Below, piece by piece: positions 10,571 through 23,474 of a stretch of DNA of 64,000 bases; position 1 is the first letter of the stretch; each line of letters opens with the position of its first letter. Under the pieces are notes generated by a model, which searched no databases, was not told the origin of the DNA, and saw only the letters and a program-made list of their open reading frames with translations. Origin of the DNA: Ptiloglossa arizonensis (lineage: Eukaryota; Arthropoda; Insecta; Hymenoptera; Colletidae); NCBI RefSeq assembly GCF_051014685.1, contig NW_027478525.1, positions 434,001 through 498,000 of the forward strand, in the 5' to 3' direction. The position numbers were made by a program, and so were the translations under genes.

Positions 10571-11615
10571 GAGTTTATCAAGCGTTTCTTACCTTCAAAC
10601 TGCCATATCTCGCGAACGGAACGATCAATCCGCAAAATTTCTGTTGCATCTGAAAGTAGACACTCGCCCGATTACAACGGTATGCGTACTTCTCCCCTAG
10701 GCCGTTCTAGTCATACGTTTCGAGCATCAGAACTGCGAAAATTTCGAGTTTCTCAAGCGTTTCTTGCATCCAAACTGCCATATCTCGCTAAGGGATTGAC
10801 CGATCCGCAAAATTTCTGTTGCATCTTAAAGTAGAAACTCGCCCGATTACAACGGTATGCCCACTTTTCCCCTAGGCCGTTCTAGTTATTCGTTTCGAGC
10901 ACCAGAACTGCGAAAATTTTGAGTTTCTCAAGCGTTTCTTAAATCCAAACGGCCATATCTCGCGAACGGATTGACCAATCCGCAAAATTTCTGTTGCATT
11001 TGAAAGTAGAAACTCGCCCGATTACAACGGTATGCGCACTTTTCCCCCACGCCGTTCTAGTTACTCGTTTCTAGCATCAGAACTGCGAAAATTTTGAGTT
11101 TCTCAAGCGTTTCTTACCTCCAAACTGCCATATCTCGCGAACGGATTGACCAATCTGCAAAATTTCTGTTGCTTCTGAAAGTAGAAACTCGCCCGATTAC
11201 AACGGTATGCGCACTTTTCCCCTAGGCCGTTCTAGTTATTCGTTTCGAGCATCAGAACTGCGAAAATTTTGAGTTTCTCAAGCGTTTCTTACATCCAAAC
11301 GGCCATATCTCGCGAACGGATTGACCAATCCGCAAAATTTCTGTTGCATTTGAAAGTAGAAACTCGCCCGATTACAACGGTATGCGCACTTTTCCCCTGG
11401 GCCGTTCTAGTTATTCGTTTCGAGCATCAGAACTGCGAAAATTTTGAGTTTCTAAAGCGTTTCTTATCTCCAAACTGCCATGTCTCGCGAACGGATTGGT
11501 AAATCCGCAAAATTTCTGTTGCTTGTGAAAGTAGAAACTCGCCCGATTACAACGGTATGCCCACTTTTCCCCTAGGCCGTTCTAGTTATTCGTTTCGAGC
11601 ACCAGAACTGCGAAA
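10570..11615 (+). repeat. Block homologous to 17045-18090 (offset 37 monomers)
   Basis: Shared variants are tcatacgtttcgagc, cgctaagggattgaccg, gagcaccag with ttaaatcc, cccccacgcc, cctgggcc and gattggtaaatccg. A further copy of the later part lies at 21605-22465. A 9-monomer-shifted relative covers about 12450-12950. Confidence 0.85.
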
Positions 11616-11699
11616 ATTTTGAGCTTCTCAAGCGTTTCTTACATCCAAACGGCCATATCTCGCGAACGGATTGACCAATCCGCAAAATTTCTGTTGCAT

Positions 11700-13540
11700 T
11701 TGAAAGTAGAAACTCGCCCGATTACAACGGTATGCGCACTTTTCCCCCACGCCGTTCTAGTTACTCGTTTCTAGCATCAGAACTGCGAAAATTTTGAGTT
11801 TCTCAAGCGTTCCTTACCTCCATACTGCCATATCTCGCGAACGGATTGACCAATCTGCAAAATTTCTGTTGCTTCTGAAAGTAGAAACTCGCCCGATTAC
11901 AACGGTATGCGCACTTTTCCCCTAGGCCGTTCTAGTTATTCGTTTCGAGCATCAGAACTGCGAAAATTTTGAGTTTCTAAAGCGTTTCTTATCTCCAAAC
12001 TGCCATGTCTCGCGAACGGATTGATCAATCCGCAAAATTTCTGTTGCATCTGGAAGTAGAAACTCGCCCGATTACATCGGTATGCGTACTTTTCCCCTAG
12101 GCCGTTCTAGTTATTCGTTTCGAGCATCAGAACTGCGAAAATTTTGAGTTTCTCAAGCGTTTCTTACCCCCAAACTGCCACATCTCGCGAACGGATTGAC
12201 CAATCCGCAAAATTTCTGTTGCATCTGAAAGTAGAATCTCGCCCGAATACAACGGTATGTGTAGTTTTCCCCTAGGCCGTTCCAGTTATTCGTTTCGAGC
12301 ATCAGAACTGCGAAAATTTTGAGTTTCTCAAGCGTTTCTTAAATCCAAACGGCCATATCTCGCGAACGGATTGACCGATCCGCAAAATTTCTGTTGCATC
12401 TGAAAGTAGAAACTCGCCCGATTACAACGGTATGCGCACTTTTCCCCTAGGCCGTTCTAGTTATTCGTTTCGAGCACCAGAACTGCGAAAATTTTGAGTT
12501 TCTCAAGCGTTTCTTAAATCCAAACGGCCATATCTCGCGAACGGATTGACAAATCCGCAAAATTTCTGTTGCATTTGAAAGTAGAAACTCGCCCGATTAC
12601 AACGGTATGCGCACTTTTCCCCCACGCCGTTCTAGTTACTCGTTTCTAGCATCAGAACTGCGAAAATTTTGAGTTTCTCAAGCGTTTCTTACCTCCAAAC
12701 TGCCATATCTCGCGAACGGATTGACCAATCTGCAAAATTTCTGTTGCTTCTGAAAGTAGAAACTCGCCCGATTACAACGGTATGCGCACTTTTCCCCTAG
12801 GCCGTTCTAGTTATTCGTTTCGAGCATCAGAACTGCGAAAATTTTGAGTTTCTCAAGCGTTTCTTACATCCAAACGGCCATATCTCGCGAACGGATTGAC
12901 CAATCCGCAAAATTTCTGTTGCATTTGAAAGTAGAAACTCGCCCGATTACAACGGTATGCGCACTTTTCCCCCACGCCGTTCTAGTTACTCGTTTCTAGC
13001 ATCAGAACTGCGAAAATTTTGAGTTTCTCAAGCGTTCCTTACCTCCATACTGCCATATCTCGCGAACGGATTGACCAATCTGCAAAATTTCTGTTGCTTC
13101 TGAAAGTAGAAACTCGCCCGATTACAACGGTATGCGCACTTTTCCCCTAGGCCGTTCTAGTTATTCGTTTCGAGCATCAGAACTGCGAAAATTTTGAGTT
13201 TCTAAAGCGTTTCTTATCTCCAAACTGCCATGTCTCGCGAACGGATTGATCAATCCGCAAAATTTCTGTTGCATCTGGAAGTAGAAACTCGCCCGATTAC
13301 ATCGGTATGCGTACTTTTCCCCTAGGCCGTTCTAGTTATTCGTTTCGAGCATCAGAACTGCGAAAATTTTGAGTTTCTCAAGCGTTTCTTACCCCCAAAC
13401 TGCCACATCTCGCGAACGGATTGACCAATCCGCAAAATTTCTGTTGCATCTGAAAGTAGAATCTCGCCCGAATACAACGGTATGTGTAGTTTTCCCCTAG
13501 GCCGTTCCAGTTATTCGTTTCGAGCATCAGAACTGCGAAA
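11700..13540 (+). repeat. 7-mer-spaced duplication (11700-12320 and 12925-13545)
   Basis: Offset is 1225 bp. Each copy runs through cccccacgcc, the ccatactgcc head, catgtctcgcg, tctggaagtag with attacatcgg, and acccccaaactgccac with gaatctcgcccgaatac. The stretch between (about 12330-12925) is derived from the 10.9-11.4 kb types. 11620-12320 also matches 22470-23170. Confidence 0.8.
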
Positions 13541-16500
13541 ATTTTGAGTTTCTAAAGCGTTTCTTATCTCCAAACTGCCATATCTCGCGAACGAAACGAT
13601 CAATCCGCAAAATTTCTGTTCCATCTGAAAGTAGACACTCTCCCGATTACAACGGTATGCGTACTTCTCCCCTAGGCCGTTCTAGTCATTCGTGTCGAGC
13701 ATCAGAACTGCGAAAATTTTGAGTATCTCAAGGGTTTCTTACCTCCAAACTGCCATATCTCGCGAACGAATTGATCAATCCGCAAAATTTCTTTTGCATC
13801 TGAAAGTAGAAACTCGCCCGATTACAACGGTATGTGTAGTTTTCCCCTAGGCCGTTCCAGTTATTCGTTTCGAGCATCAGAACTGCGAAAATTTTGAGTT
13901 TCTCAAGCGTTTCTTACCTCCAAACTGCCATATCTCGCGAACGGATTGACCAATCCGCAAAATTTCTGTTGCATCTGAAAGTAGAAACTCGCCCGATTAC
14001 AACGGTATGCGCACTTTTCCCCTAGGCCGTTCTAGTTATTCGTTTCAAGCATCAGAACTGCGCAAATTTTGAGTTTCTCAAGCGTTTCTTACCTTCAAAC
14101 TGCCATATCTCGCGAACGGATTGACCGATCCGCAAAATTTCTGTTGCATCTGAAAGTAGAAACTCGCCCGACTACAACGGTATGCGCACTTTTCCCCTTG
14201 GCCGTTCCAGTTATTCGTTTCGAGCATCAGAACTGCGAAAATTTTGAGTTTCTCAAGCGTTTCTTACCTCCAAACTGCCATATCTCGCGAACGGATTGAC
14301 CAATCCGCAAAATTTCTGTTGCATCTTAAAGTAGGGACCCGCCCGATTACAACGGTATGTGTTGTTTTCCCCTAGGCCGTTCCAGTTATTCGTTTCGAGC
14401 ATCAGAACTGCGAAAATTTCGAGTTTCTCTAGCGTTTCCTACATTCAAACTGCCATATCTCGCGAACGGATTGATCAATCCGCAAAATTTCTGTTGCATC
14501 TGAAAGTAGAAACTCGCCCGATTACAACGGTATGCGCACTTTTCCCCTAGGCGGTTCTAGTTATTCGTTTCGAGCATCAGAACTGCCAAAATTTTGAGTT
14601 TCTCAAGCGTTTCTTACCTCCAAACTACCATATCTCGCGAACGGATTGACCAATCCGCAAAATTTCTATTGCATCTGAAAGTAGAAAGTCGCCCGATTAC
14701 AACGGTAGGTGTAGTTTTCCCCTAGGCCGTTCTAGTTATTCGTTTCGAGCATCAGAACTGCGAAAATTTTGAGTTTCTCAAGCGTTTCTTACCTCCAAAC
14801 TGCAATATCTCGCGAACGGATTGACCAATCCGCAAAATTTCTGTTGCATCTGAAAGTAGAAACTCGCCCGATTACAACGGTATGTGTAGTTTTCCCCTAG
14901 ACCGTTCCAGTTATTCGTTTCGAGCATCAGAACAGCGAAAATTTTGAGTTTCTCAAGCGTTTCTTACCTCCAAACTGCCATATCTCGCGAACGGATTGAC
15001 CAATCCGCAAAATTTCTGTTGCATCTGAAAGTAGACACTCTCCCGATTACAACGGTATGCGTACTTCTCCCCTAGGCCGTTCTAGTCATTCGTGTCGAGC
15101 ATCAGAACTGCGAAAATTTTGAGTATCTCAAGGGTTTCTTACCTCCAAACTGCCATATCTCGCGAACGAATTGACCAATCCGCAAAATTTCTTTTGAATC
15201 TGAAAGTAGAAACTCGCCCGATTACAACGGTATGTGTAGTTTTCCCCTAGGCCGTTCCAGTTATTCGTTTGGAGCATCAGAACTGCGAAAATTTTGAGTT
15301 TCTCAAGCGTTTCTTACATCCAAACTGCCATATCTCGTGAACGGATTGACCAATCCGCAAAATTTCTGTTGCATCTGAAAGTAGAAACTCGCCCGATTAC
15401 AACGGTATGCGCACTTTTCCCCTAGGCGGTTCTAGTTATTCGTTTCGAGCATCAGAACAGCCAAAATTTTGAGTTTCTCAAGCGTTTCTTACATGCAAAC
15501 GGCCATATCTCGCGAACGGATTGACCAATCCGCAAAATTTCTGTTGCATTTGAAAGTAGAAACTCGCCCGATTACAACGGTATGCGCACTTTTCCCCCAC
15601 GCCGTTCTAGTTACTCGTTTCTAGCATCAGAACTGCGAAAATTTTGAGTTTCTCAAGCGTTCCTTACCTCCAAACTGCCATATCTCGCGAACGGATTGAC
15701 CAATCTGCAAAATTTCTGTTGCTTCTGAATGTAGAAACTCGCCCGATTACAACGGTATGCGCACTTTTCCCCTAGGCCGTTCTAGTTATTCGTTTCGAGC
15801 ATCAGAACTGCGAAAATTTTGAGTTTCTAAAGCGTTTCTTATCTCCAAACTGCCATGTCTCGCGAACGGATTGATCAATCCGCAAAATTTCTGTTGCATC
15901 TGGAAGTAGAAACTCGCCCGATTACATCGGTATGCGTACTTTTCCCCTAGGCCGTTCTAGTTATTCGTTTCGAGCATCAGAACTGCGAAAATTTTGAGTT
16001 TCTCAAGCGTTTCTTACCCCCAAACTGCCACATCTCGCGAACGGATTGACCAATCCGCAAAATTTCTGTTGCATCTGAAAGTAGAAACTCGCCCGAATAC
16101 AACGGTATGTGTAGTTTTCCCCTAGGCCGTTCCAGTTATTCGTTTCGAGCATCAGAACTGCGAAAATTTTGAGTTTCTCAAGCGTTTCTTACCTCCAAAC
16201 TGCAATATCTCGCGAACGGATTGACCAATCCGCAAAATTTCTGTTGCATCTGAAAGTAGAAACTCGCCCGATTACAACGGTATGTGTAGTTTTCCCCTAG
16301 ACCGTTCCAGTTATTCGTTTCGAGCATCAGAACAGCGAAAATTTTGAGTTTCTCAAGCGTTTCTTACCTCCAAACTGCCATATCTCGCGAACGGATTGAC
16401 CAATCCGCAAAATTTCTGTTGCATCTGAAAGTAGAAACTCTCCCGATTACAACGGTATGCGTACTTCTCCCCTAGGCCGTTCTAGTCATTCGTGTCGAGC

Positions 16501-18085
16501 ATCAGAACTGCGAAAATTTTGAGTATCTCAAGGGTTTCTTACCTCCAAACTGCCATATCTCGCGAACGAATTGACCAATCCGCAAAATTTCTTTTGAATC
16601 TGAAAGTAGAAACTCGCCCGATTACAACGGTATGTGTAGTTTTCCCCTAGGCCGTTCCAGTTATTCGTTTGGAGCATCAGAACTGCGAAAATTTTGAGTT
16701 TCTCAAGCGTTTCTTACATCCAAACTGCCATATCTCGTGAACGGATTGACCAATCCGCAAAATTTCTGTTGCATCTGAAAGTAGAAACTCGCCCGATTAG
16801 AACGGTATGCGCACTTTTCCCCTAGGCGGTTCTAGTTATTCGTTTCGAGCATCAGAACAGCCAAAATTTTGAGTTTCTCAAGCGTTTCTTACATCCAAAC
16901 TGCCATATCTCGCGAACGGATTGACCAATCCGCAAAATTTCTGTTCCATTTGAAAGTAGAAACTCGCCCGATTACAATGGTATGCGCACTTTTCCCCTAG
17001 GCCGTTCTAGTTATTCGTTTCAAGCATCAGAACTGCGCAAATTTTGAGTTTATCAAGCGTTTCTTACCTTCAAACTGCCATATCTCGCGAACGGAACGAT
17101 CAATCCGCAAAATTTCTGTTGCATCTGAAAGTAGACACTCGCCCGATTACAACGGTATGCGTACTTCTCCCCTAGGCAGTTCTAGTCATACGTTTCGAGC
17201 ATCAGAACCGCGAAAATTTCGAGTTTCTCAAGCGTTTCTTGCATCCAAACTGCCATATCTCGCTAAGGGATTGACCGATCCGCAAAATTTCTGTTGCATC
17301 TTAAAGTAGAAACTCGCCCGATTACAACGGTATGCCCACTTTTCCCCTAGGCCGTTCTAGTTATTCGTTTCGAGCACCAGAACTGCGAAAATTTTGAGTT
17401 TCTCAAGCGTTTCTTAAATCCAAACGGCCATATCTCGCGAACGGATTGACCAATCCGCAAAATTTCTGTTGCATTTGAAAGTAGAAACTCGCCCGATTAC
17501 AACGGTATGCGCACTTTTCCCCCACGCCGTTCTAGTTACTCGTTTCTAGCATCAGAACTGCGAAAATTTTGAGTTTCTCAAGCGTTTCTTACCTCCAAAC
17601 TGCCATATCTCGCGAACGGATTGACCAATCTGCAAAATTTCTGTTGCTTCTGAAAGTAGAAACTCGCCCGATTACAACGGTATGCGCACTTTTCCCCTAG
17701 GCCGTTCTAGTTATTTGTTTCGAGCATCAGAACTGCGAAAATTTTGAGTTTCTCAAGCGTTTCTTACATCCAAACGGCCATATCTCGCGAACGGATTGAC
17801 CAATCCGCAAAATTTCTGTTGCATTTGAAAGTAGAAACTCGCCCGATTACAACGGTATGCGCACTTTTCCCCTGGGCCGTTCTAGTTATTCGTTTCGAGC
17901 ATCAGAACTGCGAAAATTTTGAGTTTCTAAAGCGTTTCTTATCTCCAAACTGCCATGTCTCGCGAACGGATTGGTAAATCCGCAAAATTTCTGTTGCTTG
18001 TGAAAGTAGAAACTCGCCCGATTACAACGGTATGCCCACTTTTCCCCTAGGCCTTTCTAGTTATTCGTTTCGAGCACCAGAACTG
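13536..18085 (+). repeat. 26-monomer HOR unit, copy 1 (4550 bp)
   Basis: The unit starts at the gagtttctaaagcg monomer with acgaaacgatc and gttccatctg. An almost identical order begins again at 18086. Exclusive shared changes include acatgcaaacgg (15491 and 20041), gcttctgaatgtag, gttcgtttggagc-type segments, ctcgtgaacgg and gattagaacgg. The final third (from about 17230) matches copy 2 at 4375 rather than 4550, so one monomer was lost or gained near 16950-17230. Unit length of 26 monomers is large for a HOR. Confidence 0.88.
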
Positions 18086-21000
18086 CGAAAATTTTGAGTT
18101 TCTAAAGCGTTTCTTATCTCCAAACTGCCATATCTCGCGAACGAAACGATCAATCCGCAAAATTTCTGTTCCATCTGAAAGTAGACACTCTCCCGATTAC
18201 AACGGTATGCGTACTTCTCCCCTAGGCCGTTCTAGTCATTCGTGTCGAGCATCAGAACTGCGAAAATTTTGAGTATCTCAAGGGTTTCTTACCTCCAAAC
18301 TGCCATATCTCGCGAAGGAATTGATCAATCCGCAAAATTTCTTTTGCATCTGAATGTAGAAACTCGCCCGATTACAACGGTATGTGTAGTTTTCCCCTAG
18401 GCCGTTCCAGTTATTCGTTTCGAGCATCAGAACTGCGAAAATTTTGAGTTTCTCAAGCGTTTCTTACCTCCAAACTGCCATATCTCGCGAACGGATTGAC
18501 CAATCCGCAAAATTTCTGTTGCATCTGAAAGTAGAAACTCGCCCGATTACAACGGTATGCGCACTTTTCCCCTAGGCCGTTCTAGTTATTCGTTTCAAGC
18601 ATCAGAACTGCGCAAATTTTGAGTTTCTCAAGCGTTTCTTACCTTCAAACTGCCATATCTCGCGAACGGATTGACCGATCCGCAAAATTTCTGTTGCATC
18701 TGAAAGTAGAAACTCGCCCGACTACAACGGTATGCGCACTTTTCCCCTTGGCCGTTCCAGTTATTCGTTTCGAGCATCAGAACTGCGAAAATTTTGAGTT
18801 TCTCAAGCGTTTCTTACCTCCAAACTGCCATATCTCGCGAACGGATTGACCAATCCGCAAAATTTCTGTTGCATCTTAAAGTAGGGACCCGCCCGATTAC
18901 AACGGTATGTGTTGTTTTCCCCTAGGCCGTTCCAGTTATTCGTTTCGAGCATCAGAACTGCGAAAATTTCGAGTTTCTCTAGCGTTTCCTACATTCAAAC
19001 TGCCATATCTCGCGAACGGATTGATCAATCCGCAAAATTTCTGTTGCATCTGAAAGTAGAAACTCGCCCGATTACAACGGTATGCGCACTTTTCCCCTAG
19101 GCGGTTCTAGTTATTCGTTTCGAGCATCAGAACTGCCAAAATTTTAAGTTTCTCAAGCGTTTCTTACCTCCAAACTACCATATCTCGCGAACGGATTGAC
19201 CAATCCGCAAAATTTCTATTGCATCTGAAAGTAGAAAGTCGCCCGATTACAACGGTAGGTGTAGTTTTCCCCTAGGCCGTTCTAGTTATTCGTTTCGAGC
19301 ATCAGAACTGCGAAAATTTTGAGTTTCTCAAGCGTTTCTTACCTCCAAACTGCAATATCTCGCGAACGGATTGACCAATCCGCAAAATTTCTGTTGCATC
19401 TGAAAGTAGAAACTCGCCCGATTACAACGGTATGTGTAGTTTTCCCCTAGACCGTTCCAGTTATTCGTTTCGAGCATCAGAACAGCGAAAATTTTGAGTT
19501 TCTCAAGCGTTTCTTACCTCCAAACTGCCATATCTCGCGAACGGATTGACCAATCCGCAAAATTTCTGTTGCATCTGAAAGTAGACACTCTCCCGATTAC
19601 AACGGTATGCGTACTTCTCCCCTAGGCCGTTCTAGTCATTCGTGTCGAGCATCAGAACTGCGAAAATTTTGAGTATCTCAAGGGTTTCTTACCTCCAAAC
19701 TGCCATATCTCGCGAACGAATTGACCAATCCGCAAAATTTCTTTTGAATCTGAAAGTAGAAACTCGCCCGATTACAACGGTATGTGTAGTTTTCCCCTAG
19801 GCCGTTCCAGTTATTCGTTTGGAGCATCAGAACTGCGAAAATTTTGAGTTTCTCAAGCGTTTCTTACATCCAAACTGCCATATCTCGTGAACGGATTGAC
19901 CAATCCGCAAAATTTCTGTTGCATCTGAAAGTAGACACTCGCCCGATTACAAAGGTATGCGCACTTTTCCCCTAGGCGGTTCTAGTTATTCGTTTCGAGC
20001 ATCAGAACAGCCAAAATTTTGAGTTTCTCAAGCGTTTCTTACATGCAAACGGCCATATCTCGCGAACGGATTGACCAATCCGCAAAATTTCTGTTGCATT
20101 TGAAAGTAGAAACTCGCCCGATTACAACGGTATGCGCACTTTTCCCCCACGCCGTTCTAGTTACTCGTTTCTAGCATCAGAACTGCGAAAATTTTGAGTT
20201 TCTCAAGCGTTCCTTACCTCCAAACTGCCATATCTCGCGAACGGATTGACCAATCTGCAAAATTTCTGTTGCTTCTGAATGTAGAAACTCGCCCGATTAC
20301 AACGGTATGCGCACTTTTCCCCTAGGCCGTTCTAGTTATTCGTTTCGAGCATCAGAACTGCGAAAATTTTGAGTTTCTAAAGCGTTTCTTATCTCCAAAC
20401 TGCCATGTCTCGCGAACGGATTGATCAATCCGCAAAATTTCTGTTGCATCTGGAAGTAGAAACTCGCCCGATTACATCGGTATGCGTACTTTTCCCCTAG
20501 GCCGTTCTAGTTATTCGTTTCGAGCATCAGAACTGCGAAAATTTTGAGTTTCTCAAGCGTTTCTTACCCCCAAACTGCCACATCTCGCGAACGGATTGAC
20601 CAATCCGCAAAATTTCTGTTGCATCTGAAAGTAGAAACTCGCCCGAATACAACGGTATGTGTAGTTTTCCCCTAGGCCGTTCCAGTTATTCGTTTCGAGC
20701 ATCAGAACTGCGAAAATTTTGAGTTTCTCAAGCGTTTCTTACCTCCAAACTGCAATATCTCGCGAACGGATTGACCAATCCGCAAAATTTCTGTTGCATC
20801 TGAAAGTAGAAACTCGCCCGATTACAACGGTATGTGTAGTTTTCCCCTAGACCGTTCCAGTTATTCGTTTCGAGCATCAGAACAGCGAAAATTTTGAGTT
20901 TCTCAAGCGTTTCTTACCTCCAAACTGCCATATCTCGCGAACGGATTGACCAATCCGCAAAATTTCTGTTGCATCTGAAAGTAGACACTCTCCCGATTAC

Positions 21001-22460
21001 AACGGTATGCGTACTTCTCCCCTAGGCCGTTCTAGTCATTCGTGTCGAGCATCAGAACTGCGAAAATTTTGAGTATCTCAAGGGTTTCTTACCTCCAAAC
21101 TGCCATATCTCGCGAACGAATTGACCAATCCGCAAAATTTCTTTTGAATCTGAAAGTAGAAACTCGCCCGATTACAACGGTATGTGTAGTTTTCCCCTAG
21201 GCCGTTCCAGTTATTCGTTTGGAGCATCAGAACTGCGAAAATTTTGAGTTTCTCAAGCGTTTCTTACATCCAAACTGCCATATCTCGTGAACGGATTGAC
21301 CAATCCGCAAAATTTCTGTTGCATGTGAAAGTAGAAACTCGCCCGATTAGAACGGTATGCGCACTTTTCCCCTAGGCGGTTCTAGTTATTCGTTTCGAGC
21401 ATCAGAACAGCCAAAATTTTGAGTTTCTCAAGCGTTTCTTACATCCAAACTGCCATATCTCGCGAACGGATTGACCAATCCGCAAAATTTCTGTTGCATG
21501 TGAAAGTAGAAACTCGCCCGATTAGAACGGTATGCGCACTTTTCCCCTAGGCGGTTCTAGTTATTCGTTTCGAGCATCAGAACAGCCAAAATTTTGAGTT
21601 TCTCAAGCGTTTCTTGCATCCAAACTGCCATATCTCGCTAAGGGATTGACCGATCCGCAAAATTTCTGTTGCATCTTAAAGTAGAAACTCGCCCGATTAC
21701 AACGGTATGCCCACTTTTCCCCTAGGCCGTTCTAGTTATTCGTTTCGAGCACCAGAACTGCGAAAATTTTGAGTTTCTCAAGCGTTTCTTAAATCCAAAC
21801 GGCCATATCTCGCGAACGGATTGACCAATCCGCAAAATTTCTGTTGCATTTGAAAGTAGAAACTCGCCCGATTACAACGGTATGCGCACTTTTCCCCCAC
21901 GCCGTTCTAGTTACTCGTTTCTAGCATCAGAACTGCGAAAATTTTGAGTTTCTCAAGCGTTTCTTACCTCCAAACTGCCATATCTCGCGAACGGATTGAC
22001 CAATCTGCAAAATTTCTGTTGCTTCTGAAAGTAGAAACTCGCCCGATTACAACGGTATGCGCACTTTTCCCCTAGGCCGTTCTAGTTATTTGTTTCGAGC
22101 ATCAGAACTGCGAAAATTTTGAGTTTCTCAAGCGTTTCTTACATCCAAACGGCCATATCTCGCGAACGGATTGACCAATCCGCAAAATTTCTGTTGCATT
22201 TGAAAGTAGAAACTCGCCCGATTACAACGGTATGCGCACTTTTCCCCTGGGCCGTTCTAGTTATTCGTTTCGAGCATCAGAACTGCGAAAATTTTGAGTT
22301 TCTAAAGCGTTTCTTATCTCCAAACTGCCATGTCTCGCGAACGGATTGGTAAATCCGCAAAATTTCTGTTGCTTGTGAAAGTAGAAACTCGCCCGATTAC
22401 AACGGTATGCCCACTTTTCCCCTAGGCCTTTCTAGTTATTCGTTTCGAGCACCAGAACTG
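18086..22460 (+). repeat. 25-monomer HOR unit, copy 2 (4375 bp)
   Basis: This copy directly abuts copy 1. It matches at +4550 up to about 21495 and at +4375 from about 21605 to 22460. The junction monomers near 21350-21600 are two successive gattagaacgg/ggcgg units in place of the several different units of copy 1. After 22460 the sequence follows the 11620-12320 block instead. Confidence 0.88.
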
Positions 22461-23474
22461 CGAAAATTTTGAGCTTCTCAAGCGTTTCTTACATCCAAAC
22501 GGCCATATCTCGCGAACGGATTGACCAATCCGCAAAATTTCTGTTGCATTTGAAAGTAGAAACTCGCCCGATTACAACGGTATGCGCACTTTTCCCCCAC
22601 GCCGTTCTAGTTACTCGTTTCTAGCATCAGAACTGCGAAAATTTTGAGTTTCTCAAGCGTTCCTTACCTCCAAACTGCCATATCACGCGAACGGATTGAC
22701 CAATCTGCAAAATTTCTGTTGCTTCTGAATGTAGAAACTCGCCCGATTACAACGGTATGCGCACTTTTCCCCTAGGCCGTTCTAGTTATTCGTTTCGAGC
22801 ATCAGAACTGCGAAAATTTTGAGTTTCTAAAGCGTTTCTTATCTCCAAACTGCCATGTCTCGCGAACGGATTGATCAATCCGCAAAATTTCTGTTGCATC
22901 TGGAAGTAGAAACTCGCCCGATTACATCGGTATGCGTACTTTTCCCCTAGGCCGTTCTAGTTATTCGTTTCGAGCATCAGAACTGCGAAAATTTTGAGTT
23001 TCTCAAGCGTTTCTTACCCCCAAACTGACACATCTCGCGAACGGATTGACCAATCCGCAAAATTTCTGTTGCATCTGAAAGTAGAAACTCGCCCGAATAC
23101 AACGGTATGTGTAGTTTTCCCCTAGGCCGTTCCAGTTATTCGTTTCGAGCATCAGAACTGCGAAAATTTTGAGTTTCTAAAGCGTTTCTTATCTCCAAAC
23201 TGCCATATCTCGCGAACGAAACGATCAATCCGCAAAATTTCTGTTCCATCTGAAAGTAGACACTCTCCCGATTACAACGGTATGCGTACTTCTCCCCTAG
23301 GCCGTTCTAGTCATTCGTGTCGAGCATCAGAACTGCGAAAATTTTGAGTATCTCAAGGGTTTCTTACCTCCAAACTGCCATATCTCGCGAACGAATTGAT
23401 CAATCCGCAAAATTTCTTTTGCATCTGAAAGTAGAAACTCGCCCGATTACAACGGTAGGTGTAGTTTTCCCCTA

